DNA of 64,000 nucleotides, taken from positions 1,249,282-1,313,281 of the forward strand of contig NZ_SBIP01000001.1 of NCBI RefSeq assembly GCF_004053875.1. The letters are read 5' to 3'. The stretch's first letter is position 1; each line of letters starts with the position of its first letter. Below, in pieces: positions 53,755 to 63,731 of this stretch. The stretch comes from Neorhizobium lilium (lineage in GTDB: Bacteria > Pseudomonadota > Alphaproteobacteria > Rhizobiales > Rhizobiaceae). The notes under the pieces were generated by a model that was not told the origin of the DNA, did no database searches, and worked only from the letters and a program-made list of their open reading frames with translations. The position numbers and the translations under genes were made by a program.

Positions 53755-53782
53755 TGTCGATGCCGCTCCTCAGGAGAAGAAA

Positions 53783-54979
53783 ATGTCTGACGATATCCGC
53801 GCCTCGATCGGCCTTCGCCCGGTCATCAACGTGTCCGGAACCATGACCAGCCTCGGCGCCTCGATCGTCGTGCCCGAGGCCATCCGTGCCATGGCAGCCA
53901 TCCTGCCGCAGTTCGTGGAGGTGAACGACCTGCAGCGCAAGGCAAGCGCTATAATTTCGAGGCTGACGGGAAGCGAGGCCGGCTTCGTCACCGCCTCCTG
54001 CTCCTCCGGCATCAGCCTTGCGGTCGCCGGCGCCATTACCGGTCCGGACCTGCTGGCGATTGAGAAGCTGCCGGATGCGGCGCCGGAAAAGAATGAGGTG
54101 CTGGTCCAGATGGGCCACGTGGTGAGCTACGGCGCGCCCGTCGATCAGGCCATCCGGCTTGCCGGCGGAAAGGTCGTGCTTATCGGGCAGGCGACTTCGA
54201 CCCATCGTTTTCACATGGAAAATGCCATTACGGACAAGACGGCCGCGGCTGTCTATGTCATCTCCCACCACGTGGTAAATTACGGTCTTCTGCATCTGAC
54301 CGAATTCGTGGAAATCGCCCATGCCAAAGGCGTTCCCGTCATCGTCGATGCGGCGTCCGAATACGACCTGAAGCTGTTCCTGGCTCAGGGAGCGGACATC
54401 GTCCTTTATTCGGGTCATAAGTTTTTGGGTGGCCCGACATCCGGCATCGTCGCCGGCCGAAAAGAGCTGGTCCGCAACGCCTTCCTTCAGAACATGGGGA
54501 TCGGGCGCGGTATGAAGGTGGGCAAGGAGAGCATATTCGGCGTCATGGCGGCGCTGGAGGCTTGGGAAACCCGTGACCATGACGGCATCCGTGAGCGTGA
54601 AACAAGCTATCTCCACCTTTGGAAGCAGACGCTCGACGGGCGTCCGGGCGTGACCGCGCTGATCGAACCCGACCCGACCAACAATCCGCTGGACCGGATG
54701 CGGGTCATCATCGCCCCGCAGGAAGCACATATCACCGCCTGGGACCTGGCGGCGCAGCTGCGCAGCGGCACCGATCCCATCATCGTGCGCGACCACGAGG
54801 TGGAGCATCATTACTTCTACCTCGATCCCTGCAATCTGCATCCCGGCCAGGAAACGGTCGTGGCAGAGAGACTGGCGGAGGAGTTGGACAAGGCGCGCGC
54901 CTCCAACGAGATCATCGCGTCGCCGATCGAGGATCTCAGCCGGCATCGGTTCGACGGCATGCTGCGCTGGCCGGACTGA
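53783..54979 (+). CDS. SelA-like PLP-dependent enzyme (EF_0838/DgaE-related)
   Basis: This 398-residue fold-type I PLP enzyme related to selenocysteine synthase has the start [36 protein letters not shown] near 68 and the PLP lysine at 213 in [13 protein letters not shown]. The clade includes D-glucosaminate-6-phosphate ammonia lyase and unassigned proteins that sit next to COG3964 amidohydrolases. A beta-elimination (ammonia lyase) reaction fits the nearby RidA protein. It is transcribed alone, divergent from the IclR gene. The AGGAGA site precedes the ATG. Confidence 0.85.
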   Translation: MSDDIRASIGLRPVINVSGTMTSLGASIVVPEAIRAMAAILPQFVEVNDLQRKASAIISRLTGSEAGFVTASCSSGISLAVAGAITGPDLLAIEKLPDAAPEKNEVLVQMGHVVSYGAPVDQAIRLAGGKVVLIGQATSTHRFHMENAITDKTAAAVYVISHHVVNYGLLHLTEFVEIAHAKGVPVIVDAASEYDLKLFLAQGADIVLYSGHKFLGGPTSGIVAGRKELVRNAFLQNMGIGRGMKVGKESIFGVMAALEAWETRDHDGIRERETSYLHLWKQTLDGRPGVTALIEPDPTNNPLDRMRVIIAPQEAHITAWDLAAQLRSGTDPIIVRDHEVEHHYFYLDPCNLHPGQETVVAERLAEELDKARASNEIIASPIEDLSRHRFDGMLRWPD

Positions 54980-55013
54980 CGATATCCGGTTCAACTGGGC
55001 TGCGTTAGCGCAA

Positions 55014-55049
55014 TAAAAAAGGCCATCCTGCCGAAGCGACAGGATGGCC
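55014..55049 (-). terminator. Intrinsic terminator of the glp operon
   Basis: GGCCATCCTG and CAGGATGGCC form a perfect 10-bp stem with a nine-base loop. Read on the minus strand it is followed by TTTTTTATTG, so it ends the glycerol operon 22 bp after glpV. It may also stop the convergent SelA-like transcript less efficiently. Confidence 0.88.
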
Positions 55050-55070
55050 AGATCGAAATGCCGATGCCGG

Positions 55071-56801
55071 TTACTTCTTGGCGTCGGCCCAGCTCTTCAC
55101 CAGCTCGTCATAGTTGACGGTGACCGGCTTTTCCTTCTCGTTGGCGACCTTCAGCTGCGGCGCAAGATTGCCCTTCGCGACGGCATCCTTGTTCCAGTAT
55201 TCGAGGTCGTGTTCCTCGGCGAGCTTGGGACCCATTTCGCCCTGCACCTTAGCGCGTTCCAGGCGCTGCAGCACCTTTTCCTGCTCAGCGCAAAGTGAGT
55301 CCATGGCTGCCTGCGCCGTCTTGGCGCCGGATGCCGCGTCACCCACTGCCTGCCACCAGAGCTGCGCCAGCTTCGGATAGTCCGGCACGTTCGTTCCGGT
55401 CGGCGACCACTGGACGCGGGCCGGTGAACGATAGAACTCGACCAGGCCGCCGAGCTTCGGAGCACGCTCCGTGAAGCTCTTGTCGCGGATGGTGGACTCG
55501 CGGATGAAGGTGAGACCGACATGGCTCTTCTTCACATCGACCGTCTTGGAGACGACGAACTGCGCGTAGAGCCAAGCGGCCTTGGCGCGGGCCTCCGGCG
55601 TGGACTTCATCAGCGTCCAGGAACCCACATCCTGATAACCAAGCTTCATGCCGTCCTTCCAGTAGACACCATGCGGAGACGGAGCCATACGCCATTTCGG
55701 CGTACCGTCGTCGTTGACGACTGGCAGACCCTTCTTGACGGCATCGGCGGTAAACGCCGTGTACCAGAAGATCTGCTGGGCTACTTCGCCCTGCGCCGGA
55801 ACGGGTCCGGATTCGGAGAAGTTCATGCCCTGTGCTGCCGGAGGCGCGTAAGCCTTCATCCAGTCGAGATATTTCTGGATCGAGTAGACGGCTGCAGGGC
55901 CATTGGTATCGCCACCGCGGGCGACGCAGGAGCCAACCGGCTGCGACTTTTCGTTGACCTTGATACCCCATTCATCGACGGGCAGCCCATTGGGGAGACC
56001 CTTGTCGCCATTGCCGGCCATGGAAAGCCAGGCATCGGTGAAGCGCCAGCCGAGCGAGGGGTCCTTCTTGCCATAGTCCATATGGCCGAAGACCTTCTTA
56101 CCGTTGATTTCGCGGCCGGTGAAGAAGGCGGCGATATCTTCATAGGCTGACCAGTTGACCGGTACGCCGAGGTCGTAGCCATACTTTGCCTTGAAGTCGG
56201 CCTTGTTCTTGGCATCGTTGAACCAGTCGTACCTGAACCAGTAGAGGTTGGCGAACTGCTGGTCCGGTAGCTGGTACAGCTTCTTGTCGGGCGCCGTGGT
56301 GAAGGACGTGCCGATGAAGTCGGCAAGATCGAGGCCGGGATTGGTGACGTCCTTGCCTTCCTTCGCCATCCAGTCGGTCAGCGAGCGGGCCTGCTGATAG
56401 CGCCAATGGGTGCCGATCAGGTCGCTATCGTTCACATAGGCGTCGTAGATGTTTTCGCCCGACTGCATCTGCGTCTGCAGCTTTTCGACCACGTCCCCTT
56501 CCGAGATCAGGTCGTGGGTGATCTTTATGCCGGTGATGGCCGTGAAGGCGGGCGCCAGCACCTTGGATTCGTATTCATGCGTGGTCAGAGTTTCGGAAAC
56601 GACCTTGATGTCCATCCCGGCAAGAGGTTTGGCAGCATCGATGAACCACTGCATTTCCTTTTCCTGGTCCGCCCGTGGAAGGGAGGAGAGATCGCCGATT
56701 TCTTTATCGAGGAACTGTTTTGCCTCGTTCATGCCGGCAGAGGCAGTACCTGCCAGTGCCAGCAATATGCCTGCCGTCGTTGTTAGTAGATGCGTTCGCA
56801 T
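55071..56801 (-). CDS. glpV: Glycerol ABC transporter substrate-binding protein
   Basis: This 576-residue periplasmic binding protein has a signal peptide (residues 1-22, ALAGTASA). It is longer than usual sugar-binding proteins, as in GlpV of Rhizobium leguminosarum, and matches that position at the end of glpRDSTPQUV. Motifs include DAYVNDSDLIGTHWRYQQ, QLPDQQFANLYWFRYDWF and YQDVGSWTLMKS. It captures glycerol for the GlpPQ permease. GGGAGGA lies six bases before the ATG. An intrinsic terminator follows its stop. Confidence 0.9.
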   Translation of the reverse strand: MRTHLLTTTAGILLALAGTASAGMNEAKQFLDKEIGDLSSLPRADQEKEMQWFIDAAKPLAGMDIKVVSETLTTHEYESKVLAPAFTAITGIKITHDLISEGDVVEKLQTQMQSGENIYDAYVNDSDLIGTHWRYQQARSLTDWMAKEGKDVTNPGLDLADFIGTSFTTAPDKKLYQLPDQQFANLYWFRYDWFNDAKNKADFKAKYGYDLGVPVNWSAYEDIAAFFTGREINGKKVFGHMDYGKKDPSLGWRFTDAWLSMAGNGDKGLPNGLPVDEWGIKVNEKSQPVGSCVARGGDTNGPAAVYSIQKYLDWMKAYAPPAAQGMNFSESGPVPAQGEVAQQIFWYTAFTADAVKKGLPVVNDDGTPKWRMAPSPHGVYWKDGMKLGYQDVGSWTLMKSTPEARAKAAWLYAQFVVSKTVDVKKSHVGLTFIRESTIRDKSFTERAPKLGGLVEFYRSPARVQWSPTGTNVPDYPKLAQLWWQAVGDAASGAKTAQAAMDSLCAEQEKVLQRLERAKVQGEMGPKLAEEHDLEYWNKDAVAKGNLAPQLKVANEKEKPVTVNYDELVKSWADAKK

Positions 56802-56876
56802 AATGTCCTCCCAAAGGTTGCGATTGCAGTCCGGTAACAGGCGTCCAATCCTCCTGACGCCTCTTAGAAGCTTGCC

Positions 56877-57158
56877 TCAAACGAAGCGGAACACGCCGAT
56901 GGCGTAGACCACTGCGAGGGCAAGAGCCCACCACAGGTTGGGGCCGACAAGCCCCAGCCATGCGAGATTGATGAATGCGGAACCCAGCAGCGAGATGAAG
57001 AGCCGGTCTCCCCGCGTCGTCTCGAAATGCAGAATGCCTTTGCGCGGTGAGCCGCCGGGCACGAAATATTCCCACACGCTCATGCCCACCAGAAGAGCAA
57101 GGATCGTCAGGAAGAAAATTCCGGTCGGCCAGGTCCAGGCCATCCATGTCAGGTTCAT
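56877..57158 (-). CDS. glpU: GlpU, small integral membrane protein of the glycerol importer (DUF2160)
   Basis: This 93-residue protein has three hydrophobic segments (GIFFLTILALLVGMSVWEYF, LFISLLGSAFINLAWLGLVG, LWWALALAVVYAIGVFRF), typical of DUF2160. In Rhizobium leguminosarum a gene of this type sits between glpQ and glpV, exactly as here (gaps of 16 and 75 bp). Its role in transport is not defined. The start has GGGAGGGA about eight bases upstream. Confidence 0.87.
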   Translation of the reverse strand: MNLTWMAWTWPTGIFFLTILALLVGMSVWEYFVPGGSPRKGILHFETTRGDRLFISLLGSAFINLAWLGLVGPNLWWALALAVVYAIGVFRFV

Positions 57159-57174
57159 GTGCGGTCCCTCCCCT

Positions 57175-58002
<828 letters not shown>

Positions 58003-58015
58003 CGGTTCTCCTCCC

Positions 58016-58882
<867 letters not shown>

Positions 58883-58885
58883 CCA

Positions 58886-59956
58886 TCACACCTTTGCGCC
58901 GATGCGCCACGAATTGGCGTAGATATTGACAGCAGAAGGGTCGAAGCTGATCCGTGCCTCTGCGGGAATGTCCTCGCCCTCTGCCGACACAATGGCGATA
59001 GGCTGCCCCTCGAACTCGGCGCGGACGATCCTATGGCGGCCGATATCTTCCACGCGGCTTATACGCACCGGCATGCCTTCGCGACCGATGCGGATAAACT
59101 CGGGGCGGATGCCGATCTCGATCCTGTCACCGGCCTTGACGTCCGGAGCATGATCGAGCGCCACGGCTTGCGCGCCAACATGCGCGTTCGAACCCTCCAG
59201 GCGGGCAGGCAGTACGTTCATGCCGGGCGAGCCGATGAAATAGCCGACGAAGGTGTGGCGCGGCCGTTCGAATAGCTCGGCCGGCGTACCGATCTGAACG
59301 ATCTCGCCCTCGAACATGACGACGACCTTGTCGGCGAAGGTGAGCGCTTCCGTCTGGTCGTGCGTCACATAGACCATGGTAAAGCCGAACTGCTTGTGCA
59401 GCCGCTTCAGCTGCGAGCGCAGCACCCATTTCATATGCGGGTCGATAACCGTCAGCGGCTCATCGAACAGGATGGCGTTGACATCGTTGCGCACCAGGCC
59501 GCGGCCGAGCGAAATCTTCTGCTTCTGGTCGGCGGTCAGCCTCTGCGCCTTGCGGTTCGACCAGTCGGCAAGGTCGATGATTTCGAGCATGTCGCGGACG
59601 CGTCGATCGACTTCCGCTTCCGGGACATTCCGGTTGCGCAACGGGAAGGCAAGATTGTCGTAGACGGTCATGGTGTCGTAGATGACCGGAAACTGGAACA
59701 CCTGGGCGATATTGCGCTCCTGGGTGGAAAGGTCGGTCACGTCCTTGCCGCCGAACAGGATGCGCCCATGCGACGGATGCAGAAGGCCTGATATGATATT
59801 GAGCAATGTGGTCTTGCCGCAGCCGGATGGGCCAAGCAGCGCATAGGCGCCGCCGTCTTCCCATTCATGATCGACTTCCCGCAGCGCATAGTCCTTTTCC
59901 GAACTTGGGTTCGGACCGTAGGCGTGGCGGATGTGATCGAGAGTTATGCGTGCCAT
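58886..59956 (-). CDS. glpT: Glycerol ABC transporter ATP-binding protein GlpT
   Basis: This ATPase has 356 residues from the ATG at 59956, 10 bp after glpS; an upstream in-frame start lies inside glpS. Walker A is GPSGCGKTT (42-50), Walker B AILFDEP and the H-loop VYVTHDQTEA with histidine 199, all normal. The signature motif is degenerate: LTADQ at 140-144 in place of LSGGQ. Its partner GlpS has the opposite defect, so the two likely form a heterodimer with one complete and one incomplete ATP site. A C-terminal TOBE-like domain follows. Confidence 0.9.
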   Translation of the reverse strand: MARITLDHIRHAYGPNPSSEKDYALREVDHEWEDGGAYALLGPSGCGKTTLLNIISGLLHPSHGRILFGGKDVTDLSTQERNIAQVFQFPVIYDTMTVYDNLAFPLRNRNVPEAEVDRRVRDMLEIIDLADWSNRKAQRLTADQKQKISLGRGLVRNDVNAILFDEPLTVIDPHMKWVLRSQLKRLHKQFGFTMVYVTHDQTEALTFADKVVVMFEGEIVQIGTPAELFERPRHTFVGYFIGSPGMNVLPARLEGSNAHVGAQAVALDHAPDVKAGDRIEIGIRPEFIRIGREGMPVRISRVEDIGRHRIVRAEFEGQPIAIVSAEGEDIPAEARISFDPSAVNIYANSWRIGAKV

Positions 59957-59966
59957 TCTCGTTCCC

Positions 59967-61043
59967 TCACGCCGCCATTTGGGTGGAAATGGCGGCACCA
60001 TCTTCGCGGAAAGCCATCAGGTGCCGGCTGTCGAGGAATATGTCGACCTGCGTATCCGGGTCGATGTCGTGAATGCCGGGCGCCAGCATGATCCAGCGCG
60101 CACCGCCAAAATCGAGGTGGACGAAGCTTTCCGACCCGGTGATCTCGGCGATCTGAATCCGCGCCCTGAGACGGGGGGCGTTCGGCGTCTGGGGGGCCAA
60201 TGCCAGATGGTGAGGGTGGAAAGCGATCGTCACAGGCCCATCGGCGATATGCGCAAGATGAGCCGGCACCGGCATGTCTCCGCTGCCGCTGTGCCGGAAA
60301 GTGCCATTGGCCTTGATCACGCCAAGCGAATTCAGCGGCGGATCAGCAAAGGTCTTGGCCGTCGCAAGGTCTCCCGGTTTGCGGTAGACCTCGATGGTCG
60401 GGCCGAACTGCGTTATCCTGCCTTCACGCAGGGTCGCTGTATTGCCGCCGAGCAGCAGTGCTTCGTGGGGCTCGGTGGTGGCATAGACGAAGATAGCACC
60501 GGACAAGGCAAAGATCTTAGGCAGTTCCGCCCGCAGTTCCTCGCGCAGCTTGTAGTCCAAGTTTGCAAGCGGCTCGTCCATCAGCACCAGGCTCGCATTC
60601 TTGACCAGGGCGCGGGCAAGTGCGGTACGCTGCTGCTGCCCGCCCGACAGATTGAGCGGGGTACGGTCGAGATAGGGCGTCAACCGCATCAACTCGGCAG
60701 CCTTGCGCACCTCCCGGTCAATTGTGGCGGAATCCTTGCCGGCGATGCGCATGGGAGAGGCAATATTCTCGTAGACGGTGAAAGCCGAATAATTGATGAA
60801 CTGCTGGTAGACCATGGCGACATTACGCTTCTGCACCGGCATGCCGGTCACATCCACGCCGTCAAAGACCACGCTTCCGCTCGTGGGGCGGTCGAGCCCT
60901 GCCATCAGCCGCATCAGCGAGGTCTTGCCCGAGAGCGTCGGCCCGAGCAGAACGTTCAAGCTGCCACGGGACAGCGAAAGGCTGGTCGGGTGAATATGAT
61001 AGTCACCTCCCACCAGTTTTGCCGCGTTGCGCAATTCCAACAT
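59967..61043 (-). CDS. glpS: Glycerol ABC transporter ATP-binding protein GlpS
   Basis: This 358-residue ATPase has Walker A GPTLSGKTS (34-42), a canonical signature LSGGQQQRTALARAL (from 132) and Walker B LVLMDEP (from 152). The H-loop is altered: YATTEPHEA at 187-195 replaces the usual YVTHDQxEA, so the switch histidine is missing at its normal place. It starts 38 bp after glpD. It complements GlpT, whose signature motif is degenerate. C-terminal TOBE-like domain present. Confidence 0.9.
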   Translation of the reverse strand: MLELRNAAKLVGGDYHIHPTSLSLSRGSLNVLLGPTLSGKTSLMRLMAGLDRPTSGSVVFDGVDVTGMPVQKRNVAMVYQQFINYSAFTVYENIASPMRIAGKDSATIDREVRKAAELMRLTPYLDRTPLNLSGGQQQRTALARALVKNASLVLMDEPLANLDYKLREELRAELPKIFALSGAIFVYATTEPHEALLLGGNTATLREGRITQFGPTIEVYRKPGDLATAKTFADPPLNSLGVIKANGTFRHSGSGDMPVPAHLAHIADGPVTIAFHPHHLALAPQTPNAPRLRARIQIAEITGSESFVHLDFGGARWIMLAPGIHDIDPDTQVDIFLDSRHLMAFREDGAAISTQMAA

Positions 61044-61081
61044 GTCGTCCCGTGCCTCCTCACACCGGGAACATGCCGCTT

Positions 61082-62584
61082 TTATACAGCCAGGCTAACC
61101 TGCTGTGCGGCCATGTACTCCTCCAGATCCCTTGCCTGCTCCTGCGTGAGACGCAGGCCCTCCTTCGTTCTGCGCCAAAGCACGTCCTGCGCGCTCATGG
61201 CCCATTCGTGGTCAATCAGGTAGCGCACCTCCGCCTCGTAGAGATCGCTGCCGAACTGTCGCCCCAGATCCTCTATCTTCTCAGCGCTCCCCAGCACCAT
61301 GGCCGAGCGCGTCCCATATCGCCGTACCAGCCGCCGGGCCAGCCGCTCCGGCAGGAAGGCATACCGCTGCTTCAGCTTTGCAACTTCTGCGTCATAACCT
61401 TGCACCGGAAAATCACCGCCCGGCAAGCGGCTTTCGGCAGTCCATGCCGGACCCTTGGCGCCGATCGTCTCGGCGACCTTCTCAAGAGCATGTTCCGCCA
61501 GCCGCCGAGATGTCGTGAGCTTGCCGCCGAACACGTTGAGCAGCGGTGCGCCCTGCCCGTCTTCGACCTTCAGTACATAATCGCGCGTGGCTTCTTGCGC
61601 CTTCGACGCGCCATCGTCGAAAAGCGGACGCACGGCGGAATAGGTCCAGACGATGTCGGCCGGCGTTACCGGCTCCTTGAAATATTCCGAGGCCGCATTG
61701 CAGAGGTAGACCGTCTCCTCCTGCGAGATGCGGACATCCTTCGGATCGGCGGTGTAATCGCGATCCGTGGTGCCGATCAGCGTGAAGTCGTCTTCATATG
61801 GAATGGCGAAGATGATCCGGTTGTCGGGGTTCTGGAAGAAATACGCCCGCGGCCCCTCGAATTTTTTTCGCACGACGATATGGCTGCCCTGCACGAGCCG
61901 AACATGGTGCGCGTCATTCTGGCCGAAGGCGCTGCGGATCACCTGATCCACCCACGGACCGGCCGCGTTCACCAGCATTCGCGCCTCATGGGTTTTCCTG
62001 GAACCGGTGTTCACATCGACCGTTTCGATCGCCCAAGCGCCGTTTTCTGCCTTGGCCGAAACCACCTTTGTGCGCGGCATGATAAGGGCACCGCGATCCG
62101 CCGCATCACGGGCACTCAGCACCACCATGCGCGCGTCGTCGACCCATCCGTCCGAATATTCGAAAGCTTTGGCAAAAACCGCCTTCAGCGACTTTCCCGC
62201 TTGGTCTTTGCGAAGATCGAGGACGCTTGTAGCCGGAAGGAGCTTGCGACCGCCGAGATGGTCGTAAAGGAAAAGCCCAAGCCGGATCAGCCAGGCAGGC
62301 CTTATCCCACCCTTTTGGTAAGGCAGCACGAAACGCATCGGCCAGATGATGTGAGGTGCCATGGCCCAGAGAACCTCACGCTCCATCAGCGATTCCCGCA
62401 CCAGGCGAAACTCGTAATGCTCGAGATAGCGAAGTCCGCCATGAATCAGCTTGGTCGCACCGGAAGAGGTGCCGGATGCAAAATCGTCCATTTCGGCGAG
62501 AGCAACGGAATAGCCGCGACCGATCGCATCCCGCGCGATGCCGCAGCCGTTGATCCCCCCACCAATGACGAAAAGGTCGTGCAT
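61082..62584 (-). CDS. glpD: Glycerol-3-phosphate dehydrogenase (FAD, aerobic)
   Basis: This 500-residue FAD-dependent enzyme has the N-terminal dinucleotide motif IGGGINGCGIARDA (about 7-20), SSGATKLIHGGLRYLE near 40 and NAAGPWVDQVI near 205. It oxidises glycerol-3-phosphate to dihydroxyacetone phosphate at the inner membrane, passing electrons to quinone. The gene follows glpR by 106 bp, which contain a palindrome suited to a DeoR-type repressor. GGGAGGGG lies 11 bases before the ATG. No glpK gene is in the window. Confidence 0.93.
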   Translation of the reverse strand: MHDLFVIGGGINGCGIARDAIGRGYSVALAEMDDFASGTSSGATKLIHGGLRYLEHYEFRLVRESLMEREVLWAMAPHIIWPMRFVLPYQKGGIRPAWLIRLGLFLYDHLGGRKLLPATSVLDLRKDQAGKSLKAVFAKAFEYSDGWVDDARMVVLSARDAADRGALIMPRTKVVSAKAENGAWAIETVDVNTGSRKTHEARMLVNAAGPWVDQVIRSAFGQNDAHHVRLVQGSHIVVRKKFEGPRAYFFQNPDNRIIFAIPYEDDFTLIGTTDRDYTADPKDVRISQEETVYLCNAASEYFKEPVTPADIVWTYSAVRPLFDDGASKAQEATRDYVLKVEDGQGAPLLNVFGGKLTTSRRLAEHALEKVAETIGAKGPAWTAESRLPGGDFPVQGYDAEVAKLKQRYAFLPERLARRLVRRYGTRSAMVLGSAEKIEDLGRQFGSDLYEAEVRYLIDHEWAMSAQDVLWRRTKEGLRLTQEQARDLEEYMAAQQVSLAV

Positions 62585-62661
62585 TCCCGAACTCGCCCCT
62601 CCCAGAGCCGAAATATGACAGCCTGTGCCGAGGCGGTCATTCGAAACTATCAGGCATTAAA

Positions 62662-62676
62662 TCGAAAATATTTCGA
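62662..62676. promoter_or_regulatory. GlpR operator candidate between glpR and glpD
   Basis: TCGAAA-ATA-TTTCGA is a perfect palindrome 78 bp upstream of glpD. Next to it CGAATGTCA occurs twice 11 bp apart (62674-62682 and 62685-62693). Known E. coli GlpR sites contain TTCG-containing inverted repeats, so this is a fair candidate for GlpR binding and an internal promoter for glpD. Confidence 0.5.
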
Positions 62677-62690
62677 ATGTCAAACGAATG

Positions 62691-63476
62691 TCAGGCGACC
62701 ACCGGAGGTTCTCCGATCAAAGCTTCTACGAGCCTCACGCCGCTTTGCTCGCACAGCGTTTTTATCGAGGGAGAATCACATTGGTCGGTAATGAAAGTGT
62801 GCACTTGACTGATCTGGGCGATGCGCACCGGAGCCGTGCGTTCGAACTTGGTCGAATCGGCAACAAGGATTACGTGACGCGCATTGGCGATTATCGCCTG
62901 CGCCACTTTGACTTCACGAAAATCATAGTCCAATAGGGCGCCGTCTGGATCGATCGCCGATGCACCGATCACCGCGTAATCCACCTTGAACTGACGGATG
63001 AAATCCACCGCAGCTTCGCCGACGATGCCCCCATCCGATTGCCGCACGACACCGCCGGCGATAACGACTTCCATATCGTCAATAACGCGCAAACGGTTGG
63101 CAACGTTCAGATTGTTAGTAATGACCATGAGGTTGCGATGGGCGATAAGGGCCTCACCCACAGCCTCGGTCGTTGTGCCGATATTGATGAAAAGCGAAGC
63201 GCTCTCGGGAATGATTGCGGCGGCGGCGGCACCAATCGCCTGCTTTTCCGCTGCAGCGATCTGGCGGCGCGCGTCATAGCGCATATTCTCCGTACCGCGC
63301 GGAAAGGTAGCCCCACCGTGGATGCGAGTAAGAAGCTGCGCATCGCACAGATCGTTGAGGTCTTTACGGATCGTCTGCGGCGTCACGGAAAACTGGGCGG
63401 CAAGATCTTCGACAAGCACACGACCTGCCGAGCGGGCCTGCTGGATAATCTGTGCCTGACGCTCCGTCACATACAT
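62691..63476 (-). CDS. glpR: DeoR family repressor of glycerol genes
   Basis: This 261-residue DeoR-family protein has an N-terminal winged helix (AGRVLVEDLAAQFSVTPQTI, RKDLNDLCDAQLLTRIHGGA) and a sugar-phosphate-binding C-terminal domain (NIGTTTEAVGEAL, VITNNLNVANRL, VADSTKFERTAPVRIA). It is expected to respond to glycerol-3-phosphate. GGGAGGAG lies five bases before the ATG. First gene of the glp operon. A 9-bp inverted repeat lies 33-70 bp upstream. Confidence 0.9.
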   Translation of the reverse strand: MYVTERQAQIIQQARSAGRVLVEDLAAQFSVTPQTIRKDLNDLCDAQLLTRIHGGATFPRGTENMRYDARRQIAAAEKQAIGAAAAAIIPESASLFINIGTTTEAVGEALIAHRNLMVITNNLNVANRLRVIDDMEVVIAGGVVRQSDGGIVGEAAVDFIRQFKVDYAVIGASAIDPDGALLDYDFREVKVAQAIIANARHVILVADSTKFERTAPVRIAQISQVHTFITDQCDSPSIKTLCEQSGVRLVEALIGEPPVVA

Positions 63477-63508
63477 TTTCTCCTCCCTTTCGGCTTGCTT
63501 TCACTTTG

Positions 63509-63546
63509 GGATAAAACGAGCGTCACGGCAACAGCATGTTTTATCC
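63509..63546. promoter_or_regulatory. Perfect inverted repeat upstream of glpR
   Basis: GGATAAAAC (63509-63517) and GTTTTATCC (63538-63546) are perfect inverse copies 20 bp apart, so their centres lie close to three helical turns from each other. They could be paired operators for GlpR autoregulation or a leader hairpin. The region also holds the glpR promoter. Confidence 0.5.
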
Positions 63547-63583
63547 GTCATGACAGCCGGCAGAGGTACTTGCGAAGGAGTTG

Positions 63584-63624
63584 AAAAACAAAAAGCCTGC
63601 CGCGGGAGGAGGTGCGGCAGGCTT
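63584..63624 (-). terminator. Intrinsic terminator formed by hairpin 4
   Basis: AAGCCTGCCGC and GCGGCAGGCTT pair perfectly; on the minus strand TTTGTTTTT follows. It ends the small RNA and any read-through from hemA before glpR. Confidence 0.85.
63604..63612 (-). repeat. Loop 4 copy of CCTCCTCCC
   Basis: Exact 9-mer in the loop of the terminator hairpin (stem 63593-63603 with 63614-63624). Confidence 0.85.
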
Positions 63625-63647
63625 CTTGAAACAGTAGAGCAACAGCT

Positions 63648-63656
63648 GGGAGGAGG
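63648..63656 (-). repeat. Loop 3 copy of CCTCCTCCC
   Basis: Exact 9-mer in a 13-base loop closed by GAGCAGCGGC/GCTGTTGCTC (63637-63646 with 63660-63669). Confidence 0.85.
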
Positions 63657-63683
63657 AATGCCGCTGCTCCGGCAAAGATCCTT

Positions 63684-63692
63684 GGGAGGAGG
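63684..63692 (-). repeat. Loop 2 copy of CCTCCTCCC
   Basis: Exact 9-mer in an 11-base loop closed by the perfect 12-bp stem GCAAAGATCCTT/AAGGATCTTTGC (63672-63683 with 63695-63706). Confidence 0.88.
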
Positions 63693-63722
63693 ATAAGGAT
63701 CTTTGCAAAATCGGCCCTTCCT

Positions 63723-63731
63723 GGGAGGAGG
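63723..63731 (-). repeat. Loop 1 copy of CCTCCTCCC
   Basis: Exact 9-mer in the apical loop of the weakest of the four hairpins (63711-63744). Confidence 0.8.

Noticed and set aside
59946..61223. Open frame of 425 codons on the plus strand
   Set aside because: Antisense to glpS and the glpD 3' end; translation is not protein-like in composition or motifs.
61019..62791. Open frame of 590 codons on the plus strand
   Set aside because: Antisense shadow of glpD; no recognisable domain, no ribosome-binding site.
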